In this document: positions 41,501 to 49,791 of the stretch, in pieces | How positions within the stretch are numbered: position 1 is the stretch's first letter | How the letters are laid out: every line of letters starts with the position of its first letter | Made by a program: the position numbers and the translations under genes | Notes under the pieces: generated by a model | Told to the model about the DNA's origin: nothing | Databases searched by the model: none | What the model saw: only the letters and a program-made list of their open reading frames with translations | Assembly (NCBI GenBank): GCA_034927685.1 | Contig: JAYFPO010000008.1 | Span: forward strand, 1 to 64,000 | Direction of reading: 5' to 3' | Length of the DNA: 64,000 bases | Source of the DNA: RGIG3159 sp034927685 | GTDB taxonomy: Bacteria > Bacillota > Clostridia > Oscillospirales > Oscillospiraceae

Positions 41501-43852
41501 GGTTGTTTCCTCCAATTCTTCCGGCTGATCTGCCGGTTGCTTTTTTGTGTCGCCCGACAAAAATTCCGGCAGCGGCGCGGCCTTGCGCGCGCCGTCCCGC
41601 GCGGCTGCGTGGGGATGAAACCAGTTGAGCCGCAGGGCGTTTGTGACCACGCAGAAGCTGCTGAGACTCATGGCCGCCGCGCCGAACATCGGACTGAGCT
41701 GCAGGCCGAAGGCCGGAATCAGCGCACCGGCAGCCAAGGGAATGCCGATGCAGTTGTAGAAAAAGGCCCAGAACAGGTTCTCGTGGATGTTACGAAGTAC
41801 CTGACGCGACAGGCGGATGGCGGCTGGTACGTCCAGCAGGCTGGATTTCATCAGAACCACGTCTGCCGCGTCCAGCGCCACGTCGGCGCCGGCGCCGATG
41901 GCAATGCCCACGTCGGCGCGGGTCAGCGCCGGGGCGTCGTTGATGCCGTCGCCCACCATGGCGACCCGGCCGGACTCTGAGAGGCGGCGAATCACGGATT
42001 CCTTGTCGCCTGGCAGCACGTCGGACACCACGGCGTCAATGCCCACCTGCGCGGCGATGGCCTGCGCGGTGCGGCGGTTGTCGCCGGTCAGCAGCACCAC
42101 GCGGACGCCCATGCGCTCCAGCGCACGCACGGCTTCGGCGCTGTCGGGCTTTACCACGTCCGCCACGGCGATCAGACCCAGCAGGCGGCCATCCTGCGCA
42201 AAATAGAGGGGCGTCTTGCCCAGGGCGGCAAGGGAATCTCCCGCCTCACGCAGGGCGGGGATCATCAGCCCGCGCTCCTCCATCAGGGCCGCGCTGCCGC
42301 CGAGCGCGGCAGTTCCCGCCACCGTGCCGCGCACGCCGTGGCCGGGCAGGGCGGAAAAGTCCGCCGCGGGCGTCGCCTCCGGGGCATATGCGCGGATCGC
42401 CAGCGCCAGCGGATGCTCGCTCCGTGCCTCCAGCGCGGCGGCCAGCGAGAGCAGCGCCTGTTCGGTGATGCCCTCCGCCGGCAGCACATCGGTGACACGC
42501 GGCTTGCCTTCGGTGACGGTGCCGGTCTTATCCAGCACGGCAAATTGCGTCTTTCCGGCGGCTTCCAACGCCGATGCGGTTTTGAAGAGAATGCCGGTTT
42601 TCGCGCCGACGCCGCTGCCCACCATAATGGCCACCGGCGTGGCCAGGCCCAGCGCGCAGGGACAGCTGATGACCAGCACGCTGATGGCGCGGGCCAGCGC
42701 AAAGCCGAAGTTCCGGCCCGCCAGCAGCCAGACTGCACCGGTGAGCAGCGCGATGGCCATGACGGCCGGGACAAAGACGCCGGACACGCGGTCGGCAATC
42801 TTGGCGATGGGCGCCTTGGTGGCGGCGGCGTTTTCCACCATGTCGATGATCTGGCGCAGGGTGGTGTCGCCGCCGACGCGTGTCGCCCGGCAGGTCAGTG
42901 CTCCTTGCTGGTTGAGCGTGGCGGCACTGACCGGACTGCCCGGGAGCTTATCCACCGGTAGGCTTTCACCGGTCAGGGCCGCTTCGTTGACGGCGCTCTC
43001 GCCGGAGACGACCTGCCCGTCCGCGGGGATGCTCTCGCCTGGCCGGACCAGAAAGATGTCGCCCGGCAGCAGCGCGTCGGCGGGAATGGTCTCCTCAATG
43101 TCACCGTGCAGCATATGCGCCGTTTTGGGGGCCAAATCCATGAGGCTTCGAATGGCGCTCGTGGTTCGGCCCTTGCTGCGTGCCTCCAGCAGCTTGCCGA
43201 CGGTAATCAGCGTCAGGATCATGGCAGCCGACTCAAAATAGAATTCGTGCAGGTAGCCATGTGCGGCTTCCATCCCGCCGGATGCCACCGCGCCGGTTTG
43301 CAGGAACAGGGCAGCAGTGCTATAGAGAAATGCCGCGCCGCTGCCAAGAGAAACCAGCGTATCCATGTTGGGCCCGCCGTGCAGCAGGCTTTTTGTCCCG
43401 CTGATAAAAAAACGTTGGTTGATGACCAGAACTGCGGCCGTGAGCAGCAGCTCGTAGAGCCCGATCACCAGCGGGTTCCGTGCGAGTGCGACGGGAATCG
43501 GCCAGCCCCACATCAAATGCCCCATCGTGACGTACAGGAGCGGCAGGAGCAAGAGAAGGGAGGCAATCAGGCGGCGGCGCAGTCGGGGTGTTTCATGGTC
43601 CTCCAGCGCCTCCCGGTCCGGCGCGGTCCGCGCGTGAGCCGACGCTGCGGGAGAGGCGCCGTATCCGGCGGCCTGTACCGCCGCGCAAATCCCGGCGGCT
43701 GTGGCGGGGGCGTCGTAGTCTGCGGACATGGAGTTGGTCAGCAGGCTGACCGAGACCTCCCGCACACCGGGCACGTCCCGCACCGCCTTCTCCACATGGG
43801 CGCTGCACGCGGCGCAGGTCATGCCGGAGACAGAAAAATGATCGGATTGCAT
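41291..43852 (-). CDS. copA: Copper-translocating P1B-type ATPase with N- and C-terminal HMA domains
   Basis: An 853-residue Cu(I) exporter. N-terminal HMA with GMTCAAC (10-16); eight membrane helices; TGES (294-297) in the actuator; the CPC metal motif (397-399); phosphorylation site DKTGT (441-445); SEHPLA (478-483); GDGINDAP (634-641). The C-terminal 69 residues are a second HMA with GMMCQHC, beginning MKKTIEVEG and preceded in the DNA by GGAGG 8 bases before its ATG, so this domain may also be made separately as a CopZ chaperone. The gene follows csoR by 10 bases and is under copper-responsive CsoR control. Confidence 0.95.
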   Translation of the reverse strand: MQSDHFSVSGMTCAACSAHVEKAVRDVPGVREVSVSLLTNSMSADYDAPATAAGICAAVQAAGYGASPAASAHARTAPDREALEDHETPRLRRRLIASLLLLLPLLYVTMGHLMWGWPIPVALARNPLVIGLYELLLTAAVLVINQRFFISGTKSLLHGGPNMDTLVSLGSGAAFLYSTAALFLQTGAVASGGMEAAHGYLHEFYFESAAMILTLITVGKLLEARSKGRTTSAIRSLMDLAPKTAHMLHGDIEETIPADALLPGDIFLVRPGESIPADGQVVSGESAVNEAALTGESLPVDKLPGSPVSAATLNQQGALTCRATRVGGDTTLRQIIDMVENAAATKAPIAKIADRVSGVFVPAVMAIALLTGAVWLLAGRNFGFALARAISVLVISCPCALGLATPVAIMVGSGVGAKTGILFKTASALEAAGKTQFAVLDKTGTVTEGKPRVTDVLPAEGITEQALLSLAAALEARSEHPLALAIRAYAPEATPAADFSALPGHGVRGTVAGTAALGGSAALMEERGLMIPALREAGDSLAALGKTPLYFAQDGRLLGLIAVADVVKPDSAEAVRALERMGVRVVLLTGDNRRTAQAIAAQVGIDAVVSDVLPGDKESVIRRLSESGRVAMVGDGINDAPALTRADVGIAIGAGADVALDAADVVLMKSSLLDVPAAIRLSRQVLRNIHENLFWAFFYNCIGIPLAAGALIPAFGLQLSPMFGAAAMSLSSFCVVTNALRLNWFHPHAAARDGARKAAPLPEFLSGDTKKQPADQPEELEETTMKKTIEVEGMMCQHCVAHVKSALEAVDGVTAAEVQLEGGKAIVTLSREVPDQMLEDAVRQAGYTPTRCE

Positions 43853-43862
43853 AGGCTTCCCT

Positions 43863-44165
43863 CTATTTCAGTTTCTTGATTAAATCCACGGCCTCGTCGA
43901 TGATCTCGGTGCTGCCGTTTCGAATCTCTTCCACCATGCAGGTCTCCATGTGGTCCTGCAAAATCACATAACCAAAGCTCTGCAGCGCGCGCTCTACCGC
44001 CGCCACCTGGGTCAAAATATCGCCGCAATAGCGGCCTTCGTCCAGCATGGTTCGGATGCCGCCAAGCTGCCCGACAATCCGGCTCAGCCGGTTTTGCAGA
44101 CTCTTCAGCGTCTGCGCGTCGCGCGGCGTGTGTTTCATTTTGCAGGTACAGGAATGCTCTTCCAT
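43863..44165 (-). CDS. csoR: CsoR-type copper-sensing repressor
   Basis: A 100-residue four-helix DUF156 repressor. The Cu(I) ligands of CsoR are present: Cys47 (RYCGDIL), His72 and Cys76 (LQDHMETCMVEE). An N-terminal CTC pair is extra. ATG 44165 follows GGAGGG; the in-frame ATG further upstream overlaps that site. It heads the operon with copA, and its promoter carries two GGGTA-type palindromes. Cu(I) binding should release the repressor and allow copA expression. Confidence 0.93.
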   Translation of the reverse strand: MEEHSCTCKMKHTPRDAQTLKSLQNRLSRIVGQLGGIRTMLDEGRYCGDILTQVAAVERALQSFGYVILQDHMETCMVEEIRNGSTEIIDEAVDLIKKLK

Positions 44166-44181
44166 TGCGGTTCCCTCCAAG

Positions 44182-44197
44182 ATACCCTGTAGGGTAT
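44182..44197. promoter_or_regulatory. CsoR operator 1
   Basis: ATACCCTGTAGGGTAT, an interrupted palindrome of the CsoR type (TACCC...GGGTA), located between the start point and the csoR ribosome binding site. Confidence 0.82.
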
Positions 44198-44209
44198 TTT
44201 TCTAGTGAC

Positions 44210-44237
44210 ATCGTATACCCTATATGGGTATTTGTCA
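44210..44237 (-). promoter_or_regulatory. csoR-copA promoter with CsoR operator 2
   Basis: Minus strand: TTGACA (44237-44232), 17-bp spacer, TACGAT (44215-44210). The palindrome ATACCC-TATAT-GGGTAT (44215-44231) fills the spacer, so bound CsoR would block RNA polymerase directly. Confidence 0.88.
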
Positions 44238-44445
44238 AGGGCTAACATACGCAACTAGTGTTTGCTTTGGCGAAAAAAACATGCGGGGCAAGTTTCAAAT
44301 TGGAAAATCGGCTGTAAAATGGGGTGGCAGATGAACCATGAGGAAAAAGAACGAAAGGGGACTGCTGCAATGAAACAGCCTGTGCTGCTGAAAAACGGCA
44401 GAATGCTTGCCATGGGTCGCCCGGAGTAAAGATTGACGCTGCATT
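44238..44445. other. Intergenic stretch without gene
   Basis: No gene or clear signal beyond the flanking csoR promoter and the hairpin at 44446-44492. Confidence 0.4.
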
Positions 44446-44492
44446 CAACAGGGCGGGGGACATGCAAACGTGGCATGTCCCCCGCCCTGTTG
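44446..44492. terminator. 20-bp perfect hairpin downstream of the lipase-like gene
   Basis: CAACAGGGCGGGGGACATGC (44446-44465) pairs perfectly with 44473-44492 around a 7-base loop. It is 54 bases beyond the stop of the minus-strand gene. Very stable, without a T-run on either side. Confidence 0.65.
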
Positions 44493-44545
44493 GAGAAATT
44501 AAGTATGGATTGGGTTCTCAGATGATGAAACAGCTTGGCCGATAT

Positions 44546-45673
44546 TCAGTCCGGCTTATTCTTTCGAAATCGGTGGTAGAGCTGCGTGGGGGAGGAAAGC
44601 GCGTCGCGGGCGGATTCCCATGTTTTCTTCGTGGTCAGGCCGGCCAGAGAGAGCATAAAACGGTATACCTCCGGGGCCTGCCGCAATTCGCGCGCCATCA
44701 GCAGGGCCTGCCGCAGTCGGTGCTCGGTCAAGTCGGTCAGCGTTACCGCGCCGGTGGAGGTCAGAATATCGAATAAAGCGTTGATAAATTGCTGCCGCTC
44801 TTCCTGGTTCATGCGCGCCTGCAGGTCGGTCAGCGCGGCTTCAAACGCCTTGCTTGGAGCAGCAAAGTCCTCACAGCGGACAAATTTGGTCCCCAAAACC
44901 TGCCAGTTGAGCGCATCGTGGGCGGAAATCCAAGCACGGTCTGAGCGGATAATCTGAAAGTTTGTCTCGTGGCAGAGCAGCTTTCCCACCATGGAGTGCT
45001 GCGAGACGAGGGTATGAACTTTCGGGCGGATGCGCAGATAGGCTGGTCTCACCAACATGTTTTCCCGGAAACCGGGACCGTCATTGTTATAGACGGCGAG
45101 AATCCGATCCTGTACCGCAGGAGGCGCGGCCATGGCGGCATAGACCGCCGCGTTGCCGCCCTTGGAGTGACCGCCGACAATCAGCGAGCCCGGCGTTTCG
45201 GCGGTTTGGAGCAGGTAATCGAGGGCGTCCCGCTGGGCGGCAATCACATCCTCAACGCTCAGCAGAAAATCCTCTTTCCAGGCCACGATGGTGTCGTCGG
45301 TTCCTCGGAAGGATACAAACCTGGTTGCGTTCGGCAGGGTGATGGTTAGGGCGGAAAACTGCTCGTTTTGCTCGGGGTCTACGCAGTTGACGAAACCGCT
45401 GAGCCGCAGATTCCGGAATCGCCTGGTTTCCGGCAGCCGTTTCAGCAGGGGAATGAGCTGACTGCTGCTGAGCAGGCCGAGCAGCGGTTCCCGTCCGTCC
45501 GCGAAGACCGTATCCGGCAATTGGGACACAGTCATGGTTTGACCGGGCGGAAGTACGTCGGAGTAGTCCAATTCGCCCAGTTTGCAGAGTATATAATTGT
45601 CCACCTCATTAAAGGGGGAGACGGCGAAGGGAAGATCCCCACGCCAGTCCAGATAGTCTATGATGTGTGCCAA
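44546..45673 (-). CDS. Mbeg1-like (DUF2974) alpha/beta-hydrolase
   Basis: A 375-residue lipase-like protein. The nucleophile elbow GGHSKGGN (about 172-179) gives the catalytic Ser; a candidate Asp lies in YNNDGPGF and a candidate His in SQHSMVG. N-terminal DYLDWRGDLPF and ATRFVSFRGTDD match DUF2974/Mbeg1-like proteins, probable esterases widespread in Clostridia. No signal peptide, so likely cytoplasmic. TTG start with GGAGG 8 bases upstream. The glycerate kinase gene lies 54 bases upstream on the same strand. Confidence 0.88.
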   Translation of the reverse strand: MAHIIDYLDWRGDLPFAVSPFNEVDNYILCKLGELDYSDVLPPGQTMTVSQLPDTVFADGREPLLGLLSSSQLIPLLKRLPETRRFRNLRLSGFVNCVDPEQNEQFSALTITLPNATRFVSFRGTDDTIVAWKEDFLLSVEDVIAAQRDALDYLLQTAETPGSLIVGGHSKGGNAAVYAAMAAPPAVQDRILAVYNNDGPGFRENMLVRPAYLRIRPKVHTLVSQHSMVGKLLCHETNFQIIRSDRAWISAHDALNWQVLGTKFVRCEDFAAPSKAFEAALTDLQARMNQEERQQFINALFDILTSTGAVTLTDLTEHRLRQALLMARELRQAPEVYRFMLSLAGLTTKKTWESARDALSSPTQLYHRFRKNKPD

Positions 45674-45727
45674 AGCTGGAACCTCCGCTTTTGCAGTTAC
45701 CGCCCCGCCCTGCGGGAGACTACCGGC

Positions 45728-46960
45728 TTAATGCCGGCGAATCAACAGGACGGAGAGGTCGTTGACGTTGGTACCGGTGGGTCCGGTCATGATAAGGCCA
45801 CCGCAGGCCTGCAGCGCATGGTAGGCATCGTTTTCCCGCAAAACAGCGGGAATCTGGATGCCGCGATCCAGCAGCGCAGCCCGTGTGGTTCCGTCCACAT
45901 AACCACCGGCAGCGTCGGTGGGGCCGTCGGTGCCGTCGGAGCCCACGGAGAAGACCGCGGTTTCCCGCATACCGTCCATGTTATCGGCAGCGGCCAGTGC
46001 CAGCTCCTGATTGCGGCCACCAAGGCCGTGGCCGGTCAGCTCCACCACGGTTTCGCCGCCGGCGATAAAGGCGAGGGATTCCGTACTGTCCTGATGATAG
46101 GCGGCCATGGAGGCAAAAAAGCTACCCGCATCCCGCGCGGTGCAACAGAGGCTTGCGGTCAGTGTCACAGGCCGGTAACCCAACGCGGCGGCGGTCTCTG
46201 AGGCCGAGGTACAGAGCTGCCTGACGCTGCCGGTAACACGGGTTTCCACATTGGTGAGGGTCTTCGGCGTTTCCTGTCCGAGCAGCGCCAGTGCCTGCGG
46301 CGACAGGCGAAGCTTGTATTTTTCCACGATATCCAGCGCTTGCCGGCAGGTGGAGGAATCGGGGTAGGCCGGGCCGGAGGCAATCATATCGAGTGGGTCC
46401 CCGATGATGTCGGAAAGTACGACGGAGCAGACCTTGGCCGGAGCGCAGAGCGCCGCGAAGCGCCCGCCCTTGACGGCAGAGAGACGCTTACGCACGGTGT
46501 TCATCTCCACAATGTCCGCACCGGAGGAAAGAAGCTGCCGCGTCAGGTCCGTCAGTTCGTCCTCCGGGATCAGCGGTGACTCAAACAGCGCGGAGCCGCC
46601 GCCCGAGAGAAGAAACACCACGGCGTCGCTTGCGCCCAGGGGCCTGACCAGCTCCATGGCGGCCTGTGTGGCCCGGAAGGAGTTTTCGTCCGGAATCGGA
46701 TGACCGGCTTCAAAAATCCGCAGGTTGCCGATGGGACCCATGCTGTGCTGGTATTTCGTGATCACTACACCGCCTTGAACCCGGTTTCCCAGCAGGTTGG
46801 CGGCTGCCCGGGCCATTTGCCAGGCGGCCTTGCCGACCGAGACCAGATAGATCTGCTCCGGCAGGGGCAAATCTGCCAGCGCATTTTTGACAGCTTGATC
46901 CGGAAGCGCGGCATGGATCGCATTTTGTATGATTTGATTGGCGTCTTCTCGCAGCGTCAT
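45728..46960 (-). CDS. Glycerate 2-kinase (MOFRL/GckA type)
   Basis: A 410-residue protein of the DUF4147/MOFRL glycerate kinases: VSVGKAAWQMARAA, VFLLSGGGSALFESP and VSGGGSA-like loop in the N domain, KGGRFAALCAPAKV, and the MOFRL domain with GGRNQELALAAADNM and SDGTDGPTDAAGGYVDG. The class makes 2-phosphoglycerate from D-glycerate and ATP, feeding lower glycolysis. ATG 46960 with GGAGG 8-9 bases upstream is chosen over the in-frame ATG at 46975. A D-2-hydroxyacid dehydrogenase operon 2-11 kb away could supply D-glycerate. Confidence 0.92.
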   Translation of the reverse strand: MTLREDANQIIQNAIHAALPDQAVKNALADLPLPEQIYLVSVGKAAWQMARAAANLLGNRVQGGVVITKYQHSMGPIGNLRIFEAGHPIPDENSFRATQAAMELVRPLGASDAVVFLLSGGGSALFESPLIPEDELTDLTRQLLSSGADIVEMNTVRKRLSAVKGGRFAALCAPAKVCSVVLSDIIGDPLDMIASGPAYPDSSTCRQALDIVEKYKLRLSPQALALLGQETPKTLTNVETRVTGSVRQLCTSASETAAALGYRPVTLTASLCCTARDAGSFFASMAAYHQDSTESLAFIAGGETVVELTGHGLGGRNQELALAAADNMDGMRETAVFSVGSDGTDGPTDAAGGYVDGTTRAALLDRGIQIPAVLRENDAYHALQACGGLIMTGPTGTNVNDLSVLLIRRH

Positions 46961-47341
46961 GGTTGGGACCTCCATCTTGAAGTTTTCGCGTTCATTATAT
47001 CGTACTTTCTTCGCGTGCGCAACGACCGCTGTGCAAAAACAAACAAATAAATTGATCGACCAATTGCAGTGCGGCAGCGCATGTGGTAGGATGGATGAGA
47101 GAATAATCGGAAGCGCACGCGCTTTTTGGAGAAAAAACAGACAGCTGCCAGTCGAGGAGCTGCGAATGCTTCGGCAGTTGGTGGAGACGTCGCGTGCCGC
47201 GACGGAGGAGGACTTTCCCTCGTGTTGCGGCTGCTTTGCCGGGGATGCAGAGGCTTGGGTTGCGAGTCCTGCGAACCGATGGCAGAGGGACGGTTTCCTG
47301 ACCGCGCGGCAGGTTCAATATGGCGGAACGAGGGACATCTT
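46961..47341. other. Divergent intergenic region with long leader of the cysteine desulfidase gene
   Basis: A promoter TTGCAG (47065-47070), 17-bp spacer, TAGGAT (47088-47093) would give a leader of about 240 bases. The leader is GC-rich and could fold, but I recognise no known riboswitch or T-box (no AGGGTGGNACCGCG). A frame from ATG 47092 to 47381 has no ribosome binding site and is not called. Confidence 0.45.
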
Positions 47342-48640
47342 ATGGAGAAGTCAGTGTACCAGAACTATGTTCAGATCCTGAAGGAGGAGCTGATTCCAGC
47401 GATGGGCTGCACGGAGCCCATTGCCGTGGCCTACGCGGCGGCAATGGCGCGGCAAACCTTAGGTGCGCAACCGCAAACGCTGCGCGTCGCCATCAGCGGC
47501 AACATCATTAAAAATGTCAAGAGCGTGGTGGTGCCAAATACAGGCGGCCTTCGAGGAATTGCTGCCGCCGCTGCGGCAGGTGCAATCGCAGGCGACGCGG
47601 CCCGAAAACTGGAGGTATTGTCCAGCGTGACGCCGGCGCAGGCGGACGAGATTGCGGCATACCTGCAAAATGCGGAGATTACGGTTTCGGAGTCCAAGTC
47701 CGGCTGCATCTTTGACATCGACGTGACTGCCGAGGCTGGCGGTCACAGCGCCGGAGTGCGGATTACCGGCTATCACACCAATATAGTTACTATTCAAAAG
47801 GACGGCGTGACGCTGCTGAGCCGGGACTATCAGGAGCAGAGCGGCGATCAGACAGAGCGTGGGATGCTCAGCATCTTGGGTATTGTCGAGTTCGCGGACG
47901 CGGCCGACCTTGCCGACGTGAAGGAATTGCTCGACCGCCAGATTGCATATAACATGGCAATTGCCAGAGAGGGACTTCGAGGCGATTGGGGCGCCAACAT
48001 CGGGAATATTTTGCAAAAGGCCTATGGAGACAGTGTGGCGGTCCGCGCCAAGGCAATGGCTGCGGCTGGGTCCGACGCGCGGATGAGCGGCTGCGAGCTG
48101 CCGGTGGTGGTCAACTCCGGCAGCGGCAACCAAGGCATGACCGCTTCGCTGCCGGTGATCGTATACGCAGAAGCGCTGGGCGTGTCGGATGAGCAGCGCT
48201 ACCGGGCATTGCTGGTCTCAAATCTGGTGACAATCCATTTAAAAACGGGTATCGGGCGTCTTTCGGCTTACTGCGGCGCCATCAGCGCGGGCTGCGGCGC
48301 GGGTGCGGGCGTCAGCTATCTCTACGGCGGGCGGTACGATGAGATTGCCCACACCGTGGTCAACGCGCTGGCCATCAATTCCGGCGTGATTTGCGATGGA
48401 GCCAAGCCGAGCTGCGCCGCGAAAATCGCCTCTGCCGTGGAGGCAGGGCTGCTGGGGATGCAGATGGTTCGTTATGGCAAGGAATTTTTCGGAGGCGACG
48501 GCATTGTGAGCAAAGGCGTGGAAAACACAATTCGAAACGTCGGCGAACTGGCTAGGGACGGCATGCGGGATACAGACAGAGAGATCCTCCAAATCATGAT
48601 CGGAAACGCGAATTCAGGTGCAATTTTATCACAGTCATAA
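47342..48640 (+). CDS. cyuA: L-cysteine desulfidase family protein (UPF0597, CyuA-like)
   Basis: A 432-residue protein of UPF0597. The Fe-S cysteines of the serine-dehydratase-like fold are visible: AMGCTEPIAVAYAAA (Cys23), MSGCELPVVVNSGSGNQGM, AISAGCGAGAG and GVICDGAKPSCAAKIASAV. The enzyme splits L-cysteine to pyruvate, ammonia and sulfide using a 4Fe-4S cluster; some members may act on other amino acids. It is monocistronic and followed by a strong terminator. Sulfide production connects it loosely with the sulfur-handling genes at 36-40 kb (inference). Confidence 0.9.
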   Translation: MEKSVYQNYVQILKEELIPAMGCTEPIAVAYAAAMARQTLGAQPQTLRVAISGNIIKNVKSVVVPNTGGLRGIAAAAAAGAIAGDAARKLEVLSSVTPAQADEIAAYLQNAEITVSESKSGCIFDIDVTAEAGGHSAGVRITGYHTNIVTIQKDGVTLLSRDYQEQSGDQTERGMLSILGIVEFADAADLADVKELLDRQIAYNMAIAREGLRGDWGANIGNILQKAYGDSVAVRAKAMAAAGSDARMSGCELPVVVNSGSGNQGMTASLPVIVYAEALGVSDEQRYRALLVSNLVTIHLKTGIGRLSAYCGAISAGCGAGAGVSYLYGGRYDEIAHTVVNALAINSGVICDGAKPSCAAKIASAVEAGLLGMQMVRYGKEFFGGDGIVSKGVENTIRNVGELARDGMRDTDREILQIMIGNANSGAILSQS

Positions 48641-48703
48641 AACGAGGGTCTCGAAGTAAAGCAGAAGATGTAGCAGTCAAAACCGCTCATTTGTTGCCAA
48701 AGG

Positions 48704-48746
48704 AAGCCAGCCCCAGCAGAAAATGGATTTCTGCTGGGGCTGGCTT
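48704..48746 (+). terminator. Terminator of the cysteine desulfidase gene
   Basis: A 19-bp perfect stem (48704-48722 with 48728-48746) and T-run, 63 bases after the stop. Confidence 0.92.
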
Positions 48747-48945
48747 TTTCCTCGCGCGCTGCGCGAACAGGGCCTATCCAACGAGCCAAAAGGATACAGA
48801 AAGGAGAATGTCCAACCTGGAAAGCCCAAATGTGAAGAAGCGTTGCATCTTCCACTTGACGTTAAATACATAGCACAAAAAACGACATGAATATTTGTGC
48901 ACTTATACAAAATTACTAAAAACAACAAAAAAATCAAAAATAATC

Positions 48946-48975
48946 TTGACTTTTTGCACAAGACGGGCTTATGAT
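48946..48975 (+). promoter_or_regulatory. Promoter of the FCD-GntR gene and operon
   Basis: TTGACT (48946-48951), 18-bp spacer, TATGAT (48970-48975). Confidence 0.7.
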
Positions 48976-48989
48976 GGGCGTGTGCAATA

Positions 48990-49066
48990 GATATATCAAA
49001 AGCAATCTTGTTTGGAACAACAAGATTTTTTGCGAATATCTGTAATATATCAATAATATATCAGAT
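48990..49066. promoter_or_regulatory. GntR-type operator cluster
   Basis: GATATATCA (48990-48998) and AATATATCAATAATATATCA (49044-49063), downstream of the promoter. They share the ATATATCA core with the palindrome TGATATATCA at 51088-51097, pointing to autoregulation by the FCD-GntR protein. Confidence 0.6.
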
Positions 49067-49105
49067 AGAATTCTACCCCATATTCAGGAGGGGGGAGTGA
49101 TATGA

Positions 49106-49741
49106 TTGAGAGGTAACATGAACAATAGCATCAAAGACACCGTCTATCAGGAACTTCGCCGCAGAATCATCTTTTGCGAGATCATGCCGGGCAGTATCAT
49201 TGAGGAGAAAACTCTGACGGAGGAATTCAAAATCAGCCGAACGCCAATCCGCGAGGCGCTAAATTCCTTGGCACAGGAAGGACTGGTTGTGGTGTATCCG
49301 CGCCGTGCGATCACCGCTTCGCCCATTACGGTTCGTGACATTGACAACTTGTTTGAAGTGCGTGAACTGCTGGAGCCGTACATCGTCCGCCAAGTCATTC
49401 ATCATATCGATAATCGCGTGCTGGTACAAATGGTAAACAACATGAAGGATACGGACGATGCCGTTACTCTGGCGACAAAGGACAACGAGTTCCACGATTA
49501 CTTGAGTTCGGCGTGTCAGAATCATGTCATGGTCAATATGCTGTTGAGTGTCCGTTCGCAAACGCAGCGTATGCGTGTCGCGATGGGTCGCCAGGCGGAG
49601 CGCGTGGAAGAGACGCGGATGGAGCACCAGGCAATTACAGATGCCATTCAAAATGGAGATCCCGATGTGGCGGAAACCGCAATGAGAAAGCACCTCGAAA
49701 CAGCAAAGTTGACGGTGATGGGACTTTATCATCCGGTATAA
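49106..49741 (+). CDS. GntR-family regulator, FCD subfamily
   Basis: A 211-residue regulator: N-terminal winged HTH (KDTVYQELRRRI, EKTLTEEFKISRTPIREALN, VVYPRRAITASPI) and an all-helical FCD domain (about 80-205) with Asp/His residues suited to bind a metal and an organic acid (ATKDNEFHDYL, RVEETRMEHQAI). TTG 49106 has GGGGGAG 8 bases upstream; ATG 49118 is the alternative. It precedes and presumably controls the catabolic operon. FCD proteins typically respond to sugar acids or other carboxylates. Confidence 0.92.
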   Translation: MRGNMNNSIKDTVYQELRRRIIFCEIMPGSIIEEKTLTEEFKISRTPIREALNSLAQEGLVVVYPRRAITASPITVRDIDNLFEVRELLEPYIVRQVIHHIDNRVLVQMVNNMKDTDDAVTLATKDNEFHDYLSSACQNHVMVNMLLSVRSQTQRMRVAMGRQAERVEETRMEHQAITDAIQNGDPDVAETAMRKHLETAKLTVMGLYHPV

Positions 49742-49791
49742 AGATGACGTGTTGATTCAGACTAAACTGGAATGGAGCGAGGATTGCGCGG

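Larger units (their letters stand above)
48747..49105. other. Promoter region of the catabolic operon
   Basis: No gene. AT-rich from 48850 on. It holds the promoter (48946-48975) and several ATATATCA motifs between 48988 and 49066 before the GntR gene. Confidence 0.6.

Noticed and set aside
47041..47341. T-box or SAM riboswitch before the cysteine desulfidase gene
   Set aside because: No T-box sequence (AGGGTGGNACCGCG) and no recognisable aptamer core.
47092..47381. Frame in the leader of the cysteine desulfidase gene
   Set aside because: No Shine-Dalgarno, overlaps the true start, no motif.
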